Assembly: GCA_951799445.1 (NCBI GenBank) | Contig: OX637287.1 | Coordinates: 31,948,224-32,012,223 of the forward strand | Direction: 5' to 3' | DNA: 64,000 nt | Origin: Pseudisothecium myosuroides | Taxonomy: Eukaryota; Streptophyta; Bryopsida; Hypnales; Lembophyllaceae | In this document: positions 1 to 12,600 of the stretch, in pieces | How the letters are laid out: every line of letters starts with the position of its first letter | Position numbering within the stretch: position 1 is the first letter of the stretch | The notes under the pieces: generated by a model | Told to the model about the DNA's origin: nothing | Database searches by the model: none | Seen by the model: the letters and a program-made list of their open reading frames with translations, nothing else | Made by a program: the position numbers and the translations under genes

Positions 1-869
1 GATTTCCATATTTTAAGCTGAAATTTTAATAGAAGGTGGGCGCAAGGAATATCTTTCATATGCACTAAATTTCAGCACATTTGGAAATAGGAGTCAAAAG
101 TTATGGCCAAATATGCCACTTTTTTTATAACTGGGCAGTCTGGGCAGCAAAAAAAAATTGGCAAAAATTTGATTTTTTTTTTTTAAATATTTTTTTTCTT
201 ATAGATTATATTTTTGTCTATCTGTAAAGCTTTCATTCATTTCATTTGGATTTGTTATGAGAAAGTTATGGACATTCTTGTTTTTCGGGCAGTTAGAGCA
301 TCTTCTTGAAAAAAATAAATTGTAGGATTCATTTCTGAATGCTATTTTTGCAATTTTTAAAAAAAAAATTCTCATGGTTTAGTTTACTTGCTATGACAAT
401 CTCACCACTGGGATTAGTGTATTTTAATTCCATCTAAAATATATTAATATTTTAGATTTTCCTTCTATCTCGTGTCTACTTCTACTTAATAAACTTTTTA
501 GGAATGATAATTAAGTTTTTTTGAATGTTCTTTTTTTCCCTAGACTCTCAACTCAATTCTCCACTATAAAGATTTAAAGCTCAAAACTCTGTAGTGCAAA
601 AAATTTAAGTTAAAAATGTTTAAAGTCAAAAAATCTAGTCCCGCAATGTGTTGAAATACTTGTTTTTTCCACTTTAAATGCAGATATCTTGCAATCTGAG
701 CGGTCAAAAATTCTGAAACTTTTTCCACACATTCTCATACTAGTTAGGTGTAAGATCTTGTGGTTAGATGTGCAAAGAAAACATTTTCAAATGTTTTTAC
801 TCCTTGCTATAGAAATGGCAGTTTTGAGTATTTTTTGGTAGAAAAAAGGCCAGGGCCTTTAGGGGTTAA
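1..869. mobile_element. TTAA-flanked TIR element, copy A (left end outside window)
   Basis: The right end reads GGGCCTTTAGGGGTTAA. The body matches the complete copies at 2226-3147, 18621-19541, 21100-22025 and 42768-43710 along its length, including a stretch around 470-900 nearly identical to 2750-3140. There is no open frame of coding size, so it is a non-autonomous element. The left terminus lies before the window. Confidence 0.75.
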
Positions 870-2225
870 CGAAGTGGGGTACCCTGAAACACTTTTGGTC
901 TTTGGTCTGGCCCTGGTATAAACCCGCCTTTATGCAATCACAATGTACATGGAGTACATTGCACAACACAATTATTACCTTCGGTACTTTAAAAAATGTT
1001 GTCTGAATTCTGCCACAAAAATGTTATTTTAGTAGAACTTGAAAAATTTGTTTAGACATTGTCCTTCTTTGCAGGACATTAAATTTGTCCATTTGAAATG
1101 GGCCCACGCTGATGTGGCATGACATCACATCTACCTCACTTTACATCAAAAGCCATTTATTATTTGCATTTAGAATTGAATTGGGAAGACAAGCTCTTTA
1201 TATACATGAGGGGTGGTAGGAAGTAAACCCAGGGAGATCACTGTTGATTTTTGCAAAACTATGTGAGTTAAAAGATAGGGTCTATTTAATTCAAAGCGGA
1301 GAAATTTTATATAATATGTAGGACTACTATAGGGGCCACAAAATGCAACATACTTTATTATATATAAATAAGGGTATATAAAAACATCATGTAGTAGGAA
1401 TTTTTATTAATAAATTAGCCTTGGTAGTTAGAGCCTGTGCAAATTTTTCATAGTACAATGAATATAGATGTAAACAGATAATTTCATGTGGATGATAAAA
1501 TAGACATATTTAGTTAAGAAAATCTACAATGGAGGGTGGTTGATAAAAATTGTGCCACTATACTAGTAGTGTATGTATCAAAAAAATTAAGTGTAAACGT
1601 AAGGCATTGACCACAAGTGGCAGAAATTGTCACATTGCACGAATAGGAAAGTTTACCTTAATTAGTAGGTTCAATGATTGAACTAAAAACTATACAACAT
1701 GAGGATGTAGTTTATAGTCTGTTTAACTTTATTCTTTGAAGCCATAAATACACTCATATTGGATGAAATATTCATGGGGTAGTTTCAGTAGGGTATTCTA
1801 AAGTGTTCAATATTATTAACTCCTATAGACCAAAGGGTGTTTTGGAAGAGAAATAAATCCAAAATTACCAATTTTTGATGCATTGTCCAAAATGAAATAA
1901 AATCTTCTTTTTTTGTTAAATTCCAAACATAAAAAAGTGTATTAAATATTTAAGGCAATGAGTGGAAAAAATTTCAGCCCATTTGACTACATGGATTGCA
2001 AGATTATAACGTTTGAAGTAAGAAAAAAAACTTTTTTTCATTTAGGCAAACTAGGGTCAACAAACTTCAAGCTCTCTTGGAGTAAGATTTTTGGTCTACA
2101 CAAAAAAAGAGGATTTTGACTATCCATAAGTATATGATGTTAGATTCACTCACGTAAAATTTTAGAAGCAAATATGGAATCTAGTTTACTTCAAATCAAC
2201 TTGCAATGCAAGGAGGTTAAGTACA
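870..2225. other. gene-free AT-rich spacer
   Basis: No convincing coding frame, RNA gene or bounded repeat is seen. The sequence is A+T rich with many homopolymer runs. Confidence 0.5.
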
Positions 2226-3147
2226 TTAACCCCTAAAGGACCATTGTCCCTTCGGGGGACAAATGCGTTTTCGGGCAGGTACCTACGGGCTGAAATTTTC
2301 TCCTGATTTTTTTAAACTTTTTGTGAACATGAAGAATTGAGAGAAGTACGTGGCAGGAAAAAAAAATTGAAATCGGACCTTTGAGCGAGAAGTTATGCCA
2401 TTTCTTGGAATGCGTGGGGATGGGGGGCAGCAAAAAAATTTTGAAAAATTTTGAATTTTTTTTTTAATATTTTTTTCTCATAGATTATATTTTTTTCTAT
2501 CTGGAAAGCTTTGATTTATTTCATTTGGATTTGTTATGAGGAAGTTATGAACATTCTTGTTTTTCGGGCAGTTAGAGCATCTTCTTGAAAAAAATAAATT
2601 GTAGGATTCATTTCGGAATGCAATTTTTGTAATTTTCCAATTTTTTTTTTTTGGAATGGTTTAGTTTACTTGCTAGAACAATCTCACCATTGGGATTAGT
2701 GCATTTTAATTCCATCTAAAATATATTAATATTTTAGATTTTCCTTCTATCTTGTACCTACTTCTACTTAACAAATTTTTTAAGAATGATAATTAAGTTT
2801 TTTTGATTTTTTTTTTCCTAGACTCTCAACTCAATTCTCCACTATAAAGATTTAAAGCTCAAAACGCTGTCGTGCAAAATTTTTAAGTTAAAAATGTTTA
2901 AAGTCAAAAAATCTGGTCCCGCAATGTGCTGAAAAACTTGTTTTTTCCACTTTAAACGCAGATATCTTGCAATCTGGGCGGTCAAAAATTCTGAAATTTT
3001 TTCCACACATTCTCATACCAATTAGGTGTAAGATCCTACGGTTAGATGTGGAAAAAAAATTAATTTTTTTTTAACTTTTTGCTATAGAAATGGCAGTTTT
3101 GAGTGTTTTTTGGCAAAAAAAAGGCCTCGGTCCTTTATGGGGGTTAA
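2226..3147. mobile_element. TTAA-flanked TIR element, copy B (complete, 922 bp)
   Basis: It starts TTAACCCCTAAAGGACC and ends GGTCCTTTATGGGGGTTAA, so the termini are inverted repeats inside TTAA. The interior has the same subterminal blocks as copies A, E, F and H. It has no coding capacity beyond a 66-codon chance frame. It is probably mobilised by a transposase encoded elsewhere. Confidence 0.8.
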
Positions 3148-3347
3148 TTGGCAATATACAAATCATTTTTTGATGATTTCTCATGCAATGAGGAAATTTT
3201 TTAATTTAAAATTCAAATGGTAAAAATTTAGAGACAAACATTTGTAATATATGGGAAAAACTTCAAGAACTTTAACTTCACATATTGCAAAATAATAGTG
3301 CTTGAGGTTAGAAGATAATGTTTTTCCTCAAAACCACCTTGACATAG

Positions 3348-4142
3348 CACTACAAGAGAAAGGGGTGTTTTAAGTGAATTTTTAAGTATAGTCCTAGACA
3401 CATGATTTTAAGTAATGACCTTTAAAGGGATTTTCAGCAAAATTTTACTTAAAACACATGTGCTCGGGGGGGGCACCTAGTATTTTACAACAAACCACGT
3501 GCAAACAAGTGGTTTCTAATGAACTATAATTTCAACTTAAAATTTTGAGGGTTGCTTAATAATGAATATAGGTTTCTATTGCCAAAATTTCAAATTAAAA
3601 TAATAGTTGAAATGATTTGTACATGAGGTTGAAAATGGCCTAAAACGGCATGTTTTTCAACTCAAAATATTTATAGAGATCACATTTAGATGACCATTGC
3701 ATCAATACTCAACTCAAAATGAACTTTCAATAGAGAGCTACTTTTAGGAATTTTTTGTTCATTTTTTAGACAATTTTTTAGGATATAATATAGGGGTGTG
3801 AAAGTTATTTTTCAGTTGTACAGTGTATCTAATTACTTCAAAAATTTGTAACTAATTATCATTAACAAATAAAAATATCAATAATTCAAAACATAAACTT
3901 TTGAAGTAGGAAAATCTAGTCATATTTTTTTTATTTCATTTTATTTAAATTTTAGGATATAATATAGGGGGTCCAAAGTTTTGTTCGCACGTGTTTTCTA
4001 ATGGACACTCTAAGTGACCCCCCCGAGCACATGTGTTTTAAGTAAAATTTTGCTGAAAATCTACTTAAAGGTCATTACTTAAAATCATGTGTTTAGGACT
4101 ATACTTAAAAACTCACTTAAGACACACCTTTCTCTTGTAGTG
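3348..4142. mobile_element. Non-autonomous CACTA-type element, 795 bp
   Basis: It begins CACTACAAGAGAAAGGGGTG and ends with the complementary CTTTCTCTTGTAGTG. The terminal inverted repeats run for roughly 130 bp, as far as the GTGCTCGGGGGG block near 3460 and its complement near 4020. The flanks carry a 3-bp TAG duplication (3345-3347 and 4143-4145), as expected for En/Spm-CACTA elements. No transposase frame is present. The same termini flank the 203-bp element at 52117-52319. Confidence 0.85.
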
Positions 4143-5087
4143 TAGCTAACAAAATTTGACTCTTCTTAGAATGTAATTTGAGAACTAAATTTTTTTTTTA
4201 TAATTATATGCCATATTTTATTAATTATATAAATGCCAAATTTCAGTAGTTGATGAAAGTTTTTGCAAAAGATGCCCCAAAGATGCCCCAAAGATGCCCA
4301 AATTGCCTAAGCTACCTAAAAAGTTTAGGGCAGAAAAAAAAAATATTCCCACCAAGGGAGTACATGTTTATATTTTATCAAATTTCGTGAGCATTTGACC
4401 AAAATTGACTTGAATTCTTAGGAACCTACTTGGATTTTCAATTGTTGGTTCAATGGACAATTGGCCTTCAGGGGTTAAAAATTGTCACTTAGTCAATGGT
4501 ACTTGAATTCAATTGATTGTTGTTGGTTTCATGATGTACACTCTATACACATATATTGTAGAGGGAAGCGAAAATTTGTGAAGTGAGGTGGAGTTGGGAA
4601 AAAATCAGACACTTAAAATTTTATATGTAAAATAGCTCCACTATGAATGAATTTACAAAAAACATAAAGTATTGGAAATATGCCCCTTGTAGCTTTTTAT
4701 GTAAAAATACGGTCATCTTAAATGCAATTATTAAAATAAAATAGCCCCACATCAAATATCCTCTTAACTTAGATGTATACCTTAAATTACAAGGAGTGAT
4801 CTCCCCGGGGAAGTAAAACAATCCAAGTTGAGTATGTAAATTAGAATTAATAGGAGCTCAGCCGCTCATAGTTATAAGAGGACCCTAAAGCTCTAATCCG
4901 ACGTCCTAAAATCTAAAACCAATGTCCAATAAAGGATGTGGGTGGTGGTCGTCGTCCTCAGTTTTGTTAGGGGGTGTGGTCCTGTAAGGTCCTAGTCCTG
5001 CCACTTGTGCGCTTGGATGGATTCCATAGTCTAAGCTAGGGACCGTGTCAAGCCACGTCCCCCGGCCCAACTTCGAATGGAGGATTT
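4143..5087. other. Spacer with a lone TTAA-element terminus
   Basis: No gene is seen. A lone right terminus of the TTAA family (GGCCTTCAGGGGTTAA) ends at 4478 without a recognisable left partner. Three tandem copies of AGATGCCCCA-like units lie at about 4266-4302. Confidence 0.5.
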
Positions 5088-5601
5088 TGCATAATTGTCA
5101 AGAATTTAGTTATGGAATTGAAAAATGCCAATTGCAATGTTTGTAATATTGCAATACACAATTTACATTCTATGGGGGGTTTTGTCAAAAAATATTGAAA
5201 ATTGAGTAAAATAAAGAATTTCAAAGTCTGTTTTAGAGTAGAGAATCCATAACTGCCCGCAAACTAAAATTTCTCATAACTTTCATCTCATTAATCAAAA
5301 TGGAATGTTTCAAAGCTTTCCATGTATACATAACTCTAGAAAACTAATTTCATATTTTTGTTTTTGAAAAAAGTGACTTTTTCTTATTTGCCCAGACTAC
5401 CCGAGTTGAGAAACAAACAACATATTATGCAACAATTTTTTAACCATGTAGTCAAAAGTCACGAAAATTGTTGGGCCTTAAAGCTATTCCTTGTCCTATG
5501 TTGTGTGAAAATTTTGAAGAAAAAAACAAAATTCCACTTGTAGTGAGCTGCCCAAAAAATCTACGTAGCCAAAAAATGGAATTTGGTACTTTAGAGATTA
5601 A
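5088..5601. mobile_element. TTAA-family element, partial degenerate copy
   Basis: The interior matches the element at 24905-25825 (the block on non-elongating AAAATGCCAATC and the TAGAGTAGAGAATCCATAACTGCC block). The right end is GGTACTTTAGAGATTAA, a worn form of the family terminus. No left terminus was found. It abuts the R4 repeat at 5602 at the same TTAA point where copy E sits in another R4 copy. Confidence 0.6.
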
Positions 5602-6240
5602 TGCGGGAAATCAAGACGACTTTCATATCCAAAAACCTGTTGGAGATTTCAAGTCTCCAATAAAAAGCTAAAGACTAAATTCACAGAAGGATTGGAAGGA
5701 ACATTATCTTTGACATTTTCAAATATCCTTTCTAAATTTTGTTCATTACTTTTTTTTGGAGGCTCAAAATCACAAGCGGGTCTTTGGAGATGAAAGTTAG
5801 TTTGAATTTACAATTTTTTTTTATTTTAAATTTTTTTCAAAAAAAATTATTCTCTCTTGCCAAAATGAGGTTGAAACTCTACTTTGAACACAATTTGTAT
5901 GTTTTAACAATGAGCAGTCAAGCTCTCATTGTCAAATTATAATATATCCTTTGAAAATTCATGACAAAAAAAATGGGTTTCATTATAAAACCTCTCTACC
6001 CTTAACTTCTACTCAAATGTCAATAAAGCAATCCCTTCATTTTGCATTCAAATATATTCTTGATGGTAGATGGTCAAATGATAAATTAGTATTTGACTCA
6101 ATATATTCTTTGGATTTTTGGCAAATCATTTGTACATTTATTTGTAGACTTGACTATTTGGTCCGAGATTTAGTAAAACAAATTTGGCACACCATAAAGG
6201 TTCTACCACCTCTTAGTATTATAGCTTACTTTAATTCTCC
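5602..6240 (+). repeat. Dispersed repeat R4, copy 1
   Basis: This block resembles 18027-18620 in reverse orientation and the shorter 41143-41350 copy. Shared landmarks are a GAAATCAA-plus-TATCCAAAAACC stretch, a CCTCCAAT(C/A)AAAAG stretch and GGAGGCTCAAAATCACAAG. A weak frame at 5951-6244 is partly shared with the 18 kb copy but starts at a non-ATG codon and has no known domain, so I do not call a gene. Confidence 0.6.
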
Positions 6241-6947
6241 CTGATATGTTATGGATTAATTTTGTGGATGAGAACTCAAGAGATGAAAAAGAAGTGTCTA
6301 TGAAGGCTACTAATTGTTAAGGCAACTTCTTCTCATCTTTCATTCAAACAAAATTTACTGAAATGAGATGTACAACCTTTTTTAGAAGTGGGATCAATAT
6401 CATTTCAAGAAAAATGGAGTCTCAAGAAGGCCGTGAAATTAGATCAACAATGACATTTCCTGCTAAAAATTAATTAATTTTTCCTAAAAAAACAATTTTT
6501 TTAATAATTTAATAATTGCAATCCCAGCTGGCCAAAATTTGACCAATTAGGATTGCAATTTTTTGGGGTATTGTTTTTAATTATGACATCACTATTGGTC
6601 TAGATTTGAAGGCCTTCTTCTAGCCTCATTCTTCTTGTACTCTTTAGATGAATCCTTTATGAACAACTCTTAGGTACATATACCTTGAATCCAATAAATT
6701 CTTCATGTACGCGGAAAATGTTTTAAGATCTTCTACAACATTTACCTCTTGAATCACAAAATTCAATCTTGAGTGGAGGTTTAAATTTTTTTAGAATTTG
6801 TATATATACTTTTTATACTATATAATACTAGATGCAAGTTTGTAGAAGCATTAGGAAACTTTTAGATTTTTTCACAATTTTTGGATTATTTTAACTCCTA
6901 ATCCAAAAATAAATAAAAATTGATGTTGACATGTTCAATTCCATAAG
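6241..6947. other. gene-free AT-rich spacer
   Basis: No supported feature is seen. Confidence 0.45.
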
Positions 6948-7877
6948 TTAACCCCTAAAGGACCAATTTGCTATTTTTAGCAACATAATGCTTTTGGACA
7001 AGTACCTGTAACTAGAAATTTGTATATTTTAGGCTAAAATTTTAATAGAAGGTGGGGACGAGGAATATCTTTCATATGCACTAAGTTTCATGACATTTGG
7101 AAATATGAGTCAAAAGTTATGGCCTAATATGTTGTTTGTTTCTCAACTTGGGCAGTCCGGGCAGATTAACTTTTTTTTTTTTTTTTGAAACAAAAATTTG
7201 AAATTGGTTTTCTAGATTTATATATACATGGAATGCTTTGAATCATTCCATTTCAATCAATGAGTCAAAAGTTACGAGGAGTTTGAATTTGCAGGCGGTT
7301 ATAGATTCTCTACTCTAAAATAAACTTTGAAGTTGTTTATTTCACTCAATTTTCAATATTTAAAAAAAATAAAATTATAGGATGTAGATTGTTTATTAAA
7401 AAAATTCAACCATTGGAATTGACATTTTTCAATTACATAACTAAATTCTTAACAATTTTGTATATTGAATCATTATCTACTTCTTTCTATTTACTGTTTT
7501 TTTCCTATATGTTGTACAATTCCAAATGATTTGAAAATTCTTAAGCATGTAGTCAACTTATCTAGGAAAAAAATTCATAAAAGCACCACCATTTTGGACA
7601 TTTTTCTCATACAAATGTGAGCTTGTGAAGTGCAGCTGCCCTGTTTTTTGTAGGGCCCAAAAAAGGATTTCTACCAATTCAAATACTAATATCTTCCAAT
7701 TTGCATGGTGGAAAATTCTGAAAAAAATTCCGCATCTTCTAAACTAGCATACTACAAGATCCTCTGGTAAAATGTGTTCAAAACTGTTTTTTTTTTCTAA
7801 AATTTGGTACTTCTCCTAGAAATGGCAATTTTGGAGCGTTTTTGGTGAAAAAATAGTCGAGGAACTTTAAGGGTTAA
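6948..7877. mobile_element. TTAA-flanked TIR element, copy C (complete, 930 bp)
   Basis: It starts TTAACCCCTAAAGGACC and ends GGAACTTTAAGGGTTAA. The interior belongs to a second subfamily shared with copies D, G and L and the partial copy at 5088. It is non-coding. Confidence 0.75.
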
Positions 7878-7966
7878 TATGCTTGTTTAGGATTTATTGC
7901 CACTTTTGGCAATGTCTAGCAATTTTTTTGAATCAAGAGATAGGTATAGTAGAAAACTTCCTCAAT

Positions 7967-8008
7967 TGTGACTAATGTGACTAATGGGCATTAGTCACAT
8001 TAGTCACA
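7967..8008. repeat. Perfect 42-bp hairpin, 20-bp arms, 2-nt loop
   Basis: The arm TGTGACTAATGTGACTAATG (7967-7986) is followed by GG and its exact reverse complement (7989-8008). Each arm contains two copies of TGACTAATG, so the core is present four times. It sits outside the bounds I can draw for any mobile element. Confidence 0.9.
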
Positions 8009-8074
8009 GAGTACTAAATTTTCTAGAAGTCTCTAGTAGAGGGTTAAATTTTCTTAGAATTTGTACATATTTTC

Positions 8075-8310
8075 TACACAAAATAGTGAAATTAGGTTGC
8101 CCCATACTAATTTTTCAACATTTGATACAATATAAATATTTATTATTACTATATAAGAATGCACTACTTTTGAATTAGGTACTGTTGTAATTGCAACTCG
8201 TAATCCTCCATGTGTACAAATGAAAATATCTATAGAAGTATTTTTTGACTTTAATGGCTTGCAAAGTAATTATCTTGGGTTAATGCAAACTAATTTTACT
8301 ATTTTGTGTA
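8075..8310. mobile_element. MITE family T1, copy 1 (236 bp)
   Basis: The inverted termini are TACACAAAATAGTGAAATTA on the left and the complement of TACACAAAATAGTAAAATTA on the right. The interior shares a CATACTAATTTTTCAACATT block with the element at 22491-22745. No clear target duplication could be assigned, so the superfamily is open. Confidence 0.7.
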
Positions 8311-9286
8311 TATTATATAAGTTAACATTTGGATGCAAGTTTGTGTGATTATAGAATTTTTTTAGATTTTTTCAAAATTTAGATTAAAAAAATTAGGTTT
8401 TTTGAAGAAATTGTAGACAAAAGAAAGCTTTGTGAGAAGCTCCCTATCTTTGTACTAGTTTGTAAAGGATGCGGCTCTTTACGGCAACCTCTCTTTGCCA
8501 TGGTGGCTCCAAGTCACTTGCTGGTTGTTGTCAAAGAAGTCCTTTGTTAGCCCTCTTGCTCTAAACCGCATGAGATTTTCTAGCCCCTCCTTGCCACCAA
8601 ATACCTGACTCCGCCCCTCTCCCTTTAGAAAACCATTTGACCAAGAGGGTGGTAGGAGATGCTCTTATACAAGTTTGCGTCTGTTGACCAGCCAGTTCGT
8701 ACACCCAAGCCATGCTTAAAGCCTGCAAAAATGTAATTGCTCAATATTTTGTTTAACCTCTAAGTGCTCCAATGTCCAATTTCTAGACGATGAACAGATT
8801 GAAACTCAAGTTTCATCCTCATTATTGTTGGAATGAAAGTCATCTTAATTTGTAGATCAAGTTGTTCTCCTATCTAATGGTTCAATTTGGTGTTACTTTG
8901 GTGTTACTTTGGTGTTCAATTACAGAGTGAATATTCTTCTAAAATTACAAATGTGGAAGTATGTCAAGTGGTTGACCAAGCCAAAATTGCACTGACTCTT
9001 GTTCAAAGCTGGATTTGGAAAAATGAGGTCACAGATTTTAAGAACACAAAAATTTCAAAAAATCACTATGTCAAGTGAACCTCATTTCAAATCCATTCCA
9101 ACAAATTTTACTAAAAAAAATGATAATATCTTGCTTGTAATCAAATTTTGAAAGATTTTTGAAATTTTGCTTTCAAATTTTAAAAAAAACACAATATTGG
9201 TAATAGCATTGGTGAATCTAATAATACGGATGGATTCTGAAACTCAAAATCTACCACTTCTGTTGGCATGTCAATTCCAAAATATT
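8311..9286. other. gene-free spacer upstream of kinase gene 1
   Basis: No coding frame with support is seen. A short stretch near 8700-8760 (GCCTGCAAAAATGTAATTGC) resembles 45519-45550 upstream of kinase gene 2, so the duplicated block may begin here in scrambled form. Confidence 0.4.
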
Positions 9287-9638
9287 CTTCCAAATAGTTC
9301 TTAATGACGACTTTTCTCAAATCGTCAATTCTGGAGAACACTCTGGATGATTAGCAGATAAACTAATACCGGTAGTGTAAATGAAATTTCCGACAACCGC
9401 AAACCAGGGTCTCTCTCAGACTCAGTTCAGCTAGCCACCCAACTGATGCTAGCCATGGATGATTGGGTCAGAGATTCCAGGCGAACAGCAAGTGTTGCAC
9501 TGTATTACTTACAAGGACTAACGACTTTCAGTCTGACTCCGTGTGTGATGTTCGGATTCCAGTTGAGGCAATTTGTCTGCAAGCTCGAGTGTGAAATGAG
9601 AAGTCGCACCCTCCGCCTGCGTTAAATCACTTAAGCGC
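9287..9638 (+). promoter_or_regulatory. Conserved upstream region of kinase gene 1
   Basis: This stretch is closely similar to 45426-45819 in front of kinase gene 2, including the block with GACAACCGCAAACCAGGGTC and the last 200 bases before the ATG. Gene 1 has about ten extra bases (CACCCTCCGC) near 9607. No unmistakable TATA box is seen. The conservation suggests shared promoter and 5' leader sequence but could simply reflect a recent duplication. Confidence 0.5.
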
Positions 9639-12600
9639 ATGCATCCGAAGACGATGAGTCACTGGTTCGCGCCTCTTGTTCTCGTCCTGTTTACTATGCA
9701 ATGGGTTCTAGACGTATTTGCAGTAAATGTCCTCGTGGGCAATGACCTTGAGGTGAAGCCCAAACAGTACCTCACAAGCGCAAACGGCCAGTACTCCTTA
9801 GTGATGCGGCCGGACTGCAATCTTGTAGTCTATAAGGACTCTCAGCCTTTTGTAGGCACCAATTTCTCAAATCACGCACCCACGCCTGATTGCTCCCTCT
9901 GGATGCAACAAGATGGAAATTTCGTCATCTACAATTTCACAGACGCCAATCGTACGCTAACGGACAATAATGCACTATGGGCTCGAAATTGGGGCAATGG
10001 GAAATTAGAGGACTACGCATTTGTGCTTCTTGGAGACGACGGCAGTTCGGCCATCTACGGCTCCAACATCTCCCGTATTCAGAATAACAACCTCTTTGAT
10101 GCAATTCAAGATTGGTTCCCTAATGTTTCGGGGCTTAACTACTCGGACTTTCAAGCAAGTTCGAATACCGACTACACGGCATGGAAACCGCCGAAGAACT
10201 CTCTTGCTGATTCTCCATACATGCCGTTAGGTTACTTCCTTTCCGCGGGAGAAAAACTGCAAACCACGAATCTCATATTCACTCTGGAGCTCGGACCGGA
10301 CTGCAATTTGCAATCCAAAAGTAGTGCTGATCAGCGTCTGTGGGACTCCGATTCGACCAAGCCGGACAATAGCCTCTGTCAGCTGGCTCTCCAGCCGGAT
10401 GGTTCCCTTCAAATTCTTGACGTCAATTCGGAAGTCATTTACTGGAGCAGCAACGGATCTGGCGTCACTGGAGTAAATTGGATCCTGAAAGGTAATCCGA
10501 ACGACGGGGTTTGGAGCATCAGTGACATCACGAACGCTAGTAATGTCCTTTGGAAAATCATCCCCGTTGCCCCATCCTCGCGTTCAGGGAAGTCGTCTAC
10601 TCCATTAATTTTGAGTGTCCTAGCTGGTGGCGTTGGTGGAGTTATAATTCTGGCCTTGATCGTCTTGGGGTTGTATTTCTATACACGAGAAAGTAAGCCT
10701 CTCGATTTCTTAAATCCAAAATCTTTGCACTTTCATTATCCTTGCTGTCGTCACCTTCTTTACTGATCAAGTATATTTGCAATGGAACGGATGCACATCA
10801 CAATTGTACCCATTGGTATTCCTGTTTCGTGCATCAGGATTTCTTGACCCATCGGAGAAGGCATTCCAGGCGCGACTGAGGGCCAAAGGGGGGACGTCCT
10901 ACGCATTTTCGCAGGCAAAGATTAAACAAGCAACCAAGAACTACAAGAATATGATTGGGAGCGGGGGATTCGGTGTGGTGTATAAAGGGAAGTTGTCGGA
11001 CGGGCGAGAGGTGGCAGCCAAAGTGTTGACAGCGAATTCGCATCAAAGCAAGCAGGAGTTCTTCAATGAGGTAGTTTCGGAGAACAATATTGGACCCCTG
11101 GACATTCTTCAATCCACGAAAATCAACTTGAGATTAAGTTTGCTTGAAAATCAAGCTCAGTATGGTCGCATGTCCAGCCAGGGAAGTTGTTATTACCTGA
11201 GACACAAGTGATCATGAGCATTGTGCTTCTGCAGATCGAGCTGCTGTCCATGGTGCATCACAAGCACCTGGTGTCTCTGGTTGGGTTCAGCTGCACTCGC
11301 GTGCACCAGGTTTTGATCTACGAGTTCATGGGTGGCGGAGATCTTCGCCAGCGATTGCAAGGTGAATCCAAACCTGTCTCATGACGTGCTCTGCATTGAA
11401 GCCAATTTCATGTTGCTGCACTGATTCTAATATCCCAGCCAAGCTGACCGACACACCTCATTTGGTCCGCAGGGGAGAGCAGTGCCGAGAATCCGTTGAG
11501 CTGGCGACAGAGAGCCAACATCGTTCTTCAAGTTGCGGAAGGTAAATTACAGTTCGTATCATTCACATTGTTGGTGTCGAGTGTTTTAGGGTTTCAGTGC
11601 ACGACTGCAGATGGTGTGCGAGTTTCCCTGGGTGACGGTCACTGAAAACTGCTCTTTTGCAGGGCTGGAGTACCTGCATGATAAATGCTCTCCGCCCATC
11701 ATCCACCGCGATGTGAAGAGCACCAACATTTTGCTCACCGACCAACTGGTGGCCAAAGTGGCGGATTTCGGGCTGTCCAAACTGAGGCAGGAAGATGCCA
11801 CTCATGTCACAACGTTGGTGAGAGGCACTCCGGGATATCTTGACCCAGAGTGAGACTTGCAGCTTCCCCAATCCTTTCGTTTTCCTCTGTTGGCTAGGTT
11901 CTGTGCAAGCTCTCCGAGTGGACTAGATTCGATGTTTGCCATCCCACCATCATGGGAATCCACATTCTTGATGCTGATATTGGCAAGTCTGGTGGTTTTA
12001 CTTGGGTTGCAGATACCATAAGACGGGAATGCTAACAGAGAAGAGTGATGTGTATGCATTTGGGGTTGTGTTGATGGAGATTCTCACTGGACTACCCCAC
12101 ATGTACATTGCTCAGAAGGTTAGCTCCCCGGGCCGAACGTTTTCTTGGAAAGAGCTGGTGATTAGGCGTGATGCATTTAGGTTGAATAGACAGGAATGGA
12201 ATTAGAGAAAGAATCTACATCGCATCTCGAATTTGGACGGTTTAGCGACGTTCTCAGCAACGTTATTAGCTTCACGCAATGTTTTAGAACAGCAAACATG
12301 AAAATTTTTAAACATACTGCAGCAAACATGTCACATTTTTCAGCCAGCAGGTTCAAAATCGCTGTTCACTTTGGACAATGTTCAGTACAGATGTTGAAGG
12401 TTATTTTTGGAATCATGTTTTATTGTTTTCAGCCATTTGCAGAACGTTGCTACAAACATTACTGTAGTGGGTGGATTTCCACCTCTGTTGAATGGAAGGC
12501 TACAGACTATGAATGCGTGCATATGTTGGCATTGATGGGCAGGTTGGCGAAGCTTGGAGAGACGAACAAGTTGCTGGTTTAGCAGATCCCAGTTTGAGAG

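Noticed and set aside
5951..6244. A 97-codon frame, partly shared with 18029-18259
   Set aside because: It lies in dispersed repeat R4, starts at a non-ATG codon, and its relative is shorter and diverged; no domain is seen.
12119..12205. Extension of kinase gene 1 exon 6 for about 28 codons past the splice donor
   Set aside because: In gene 2 the same read-through meets a stop after four codons, and the downstream exon joins in phase with kinase subdomain IX-XI sequence in both genes.
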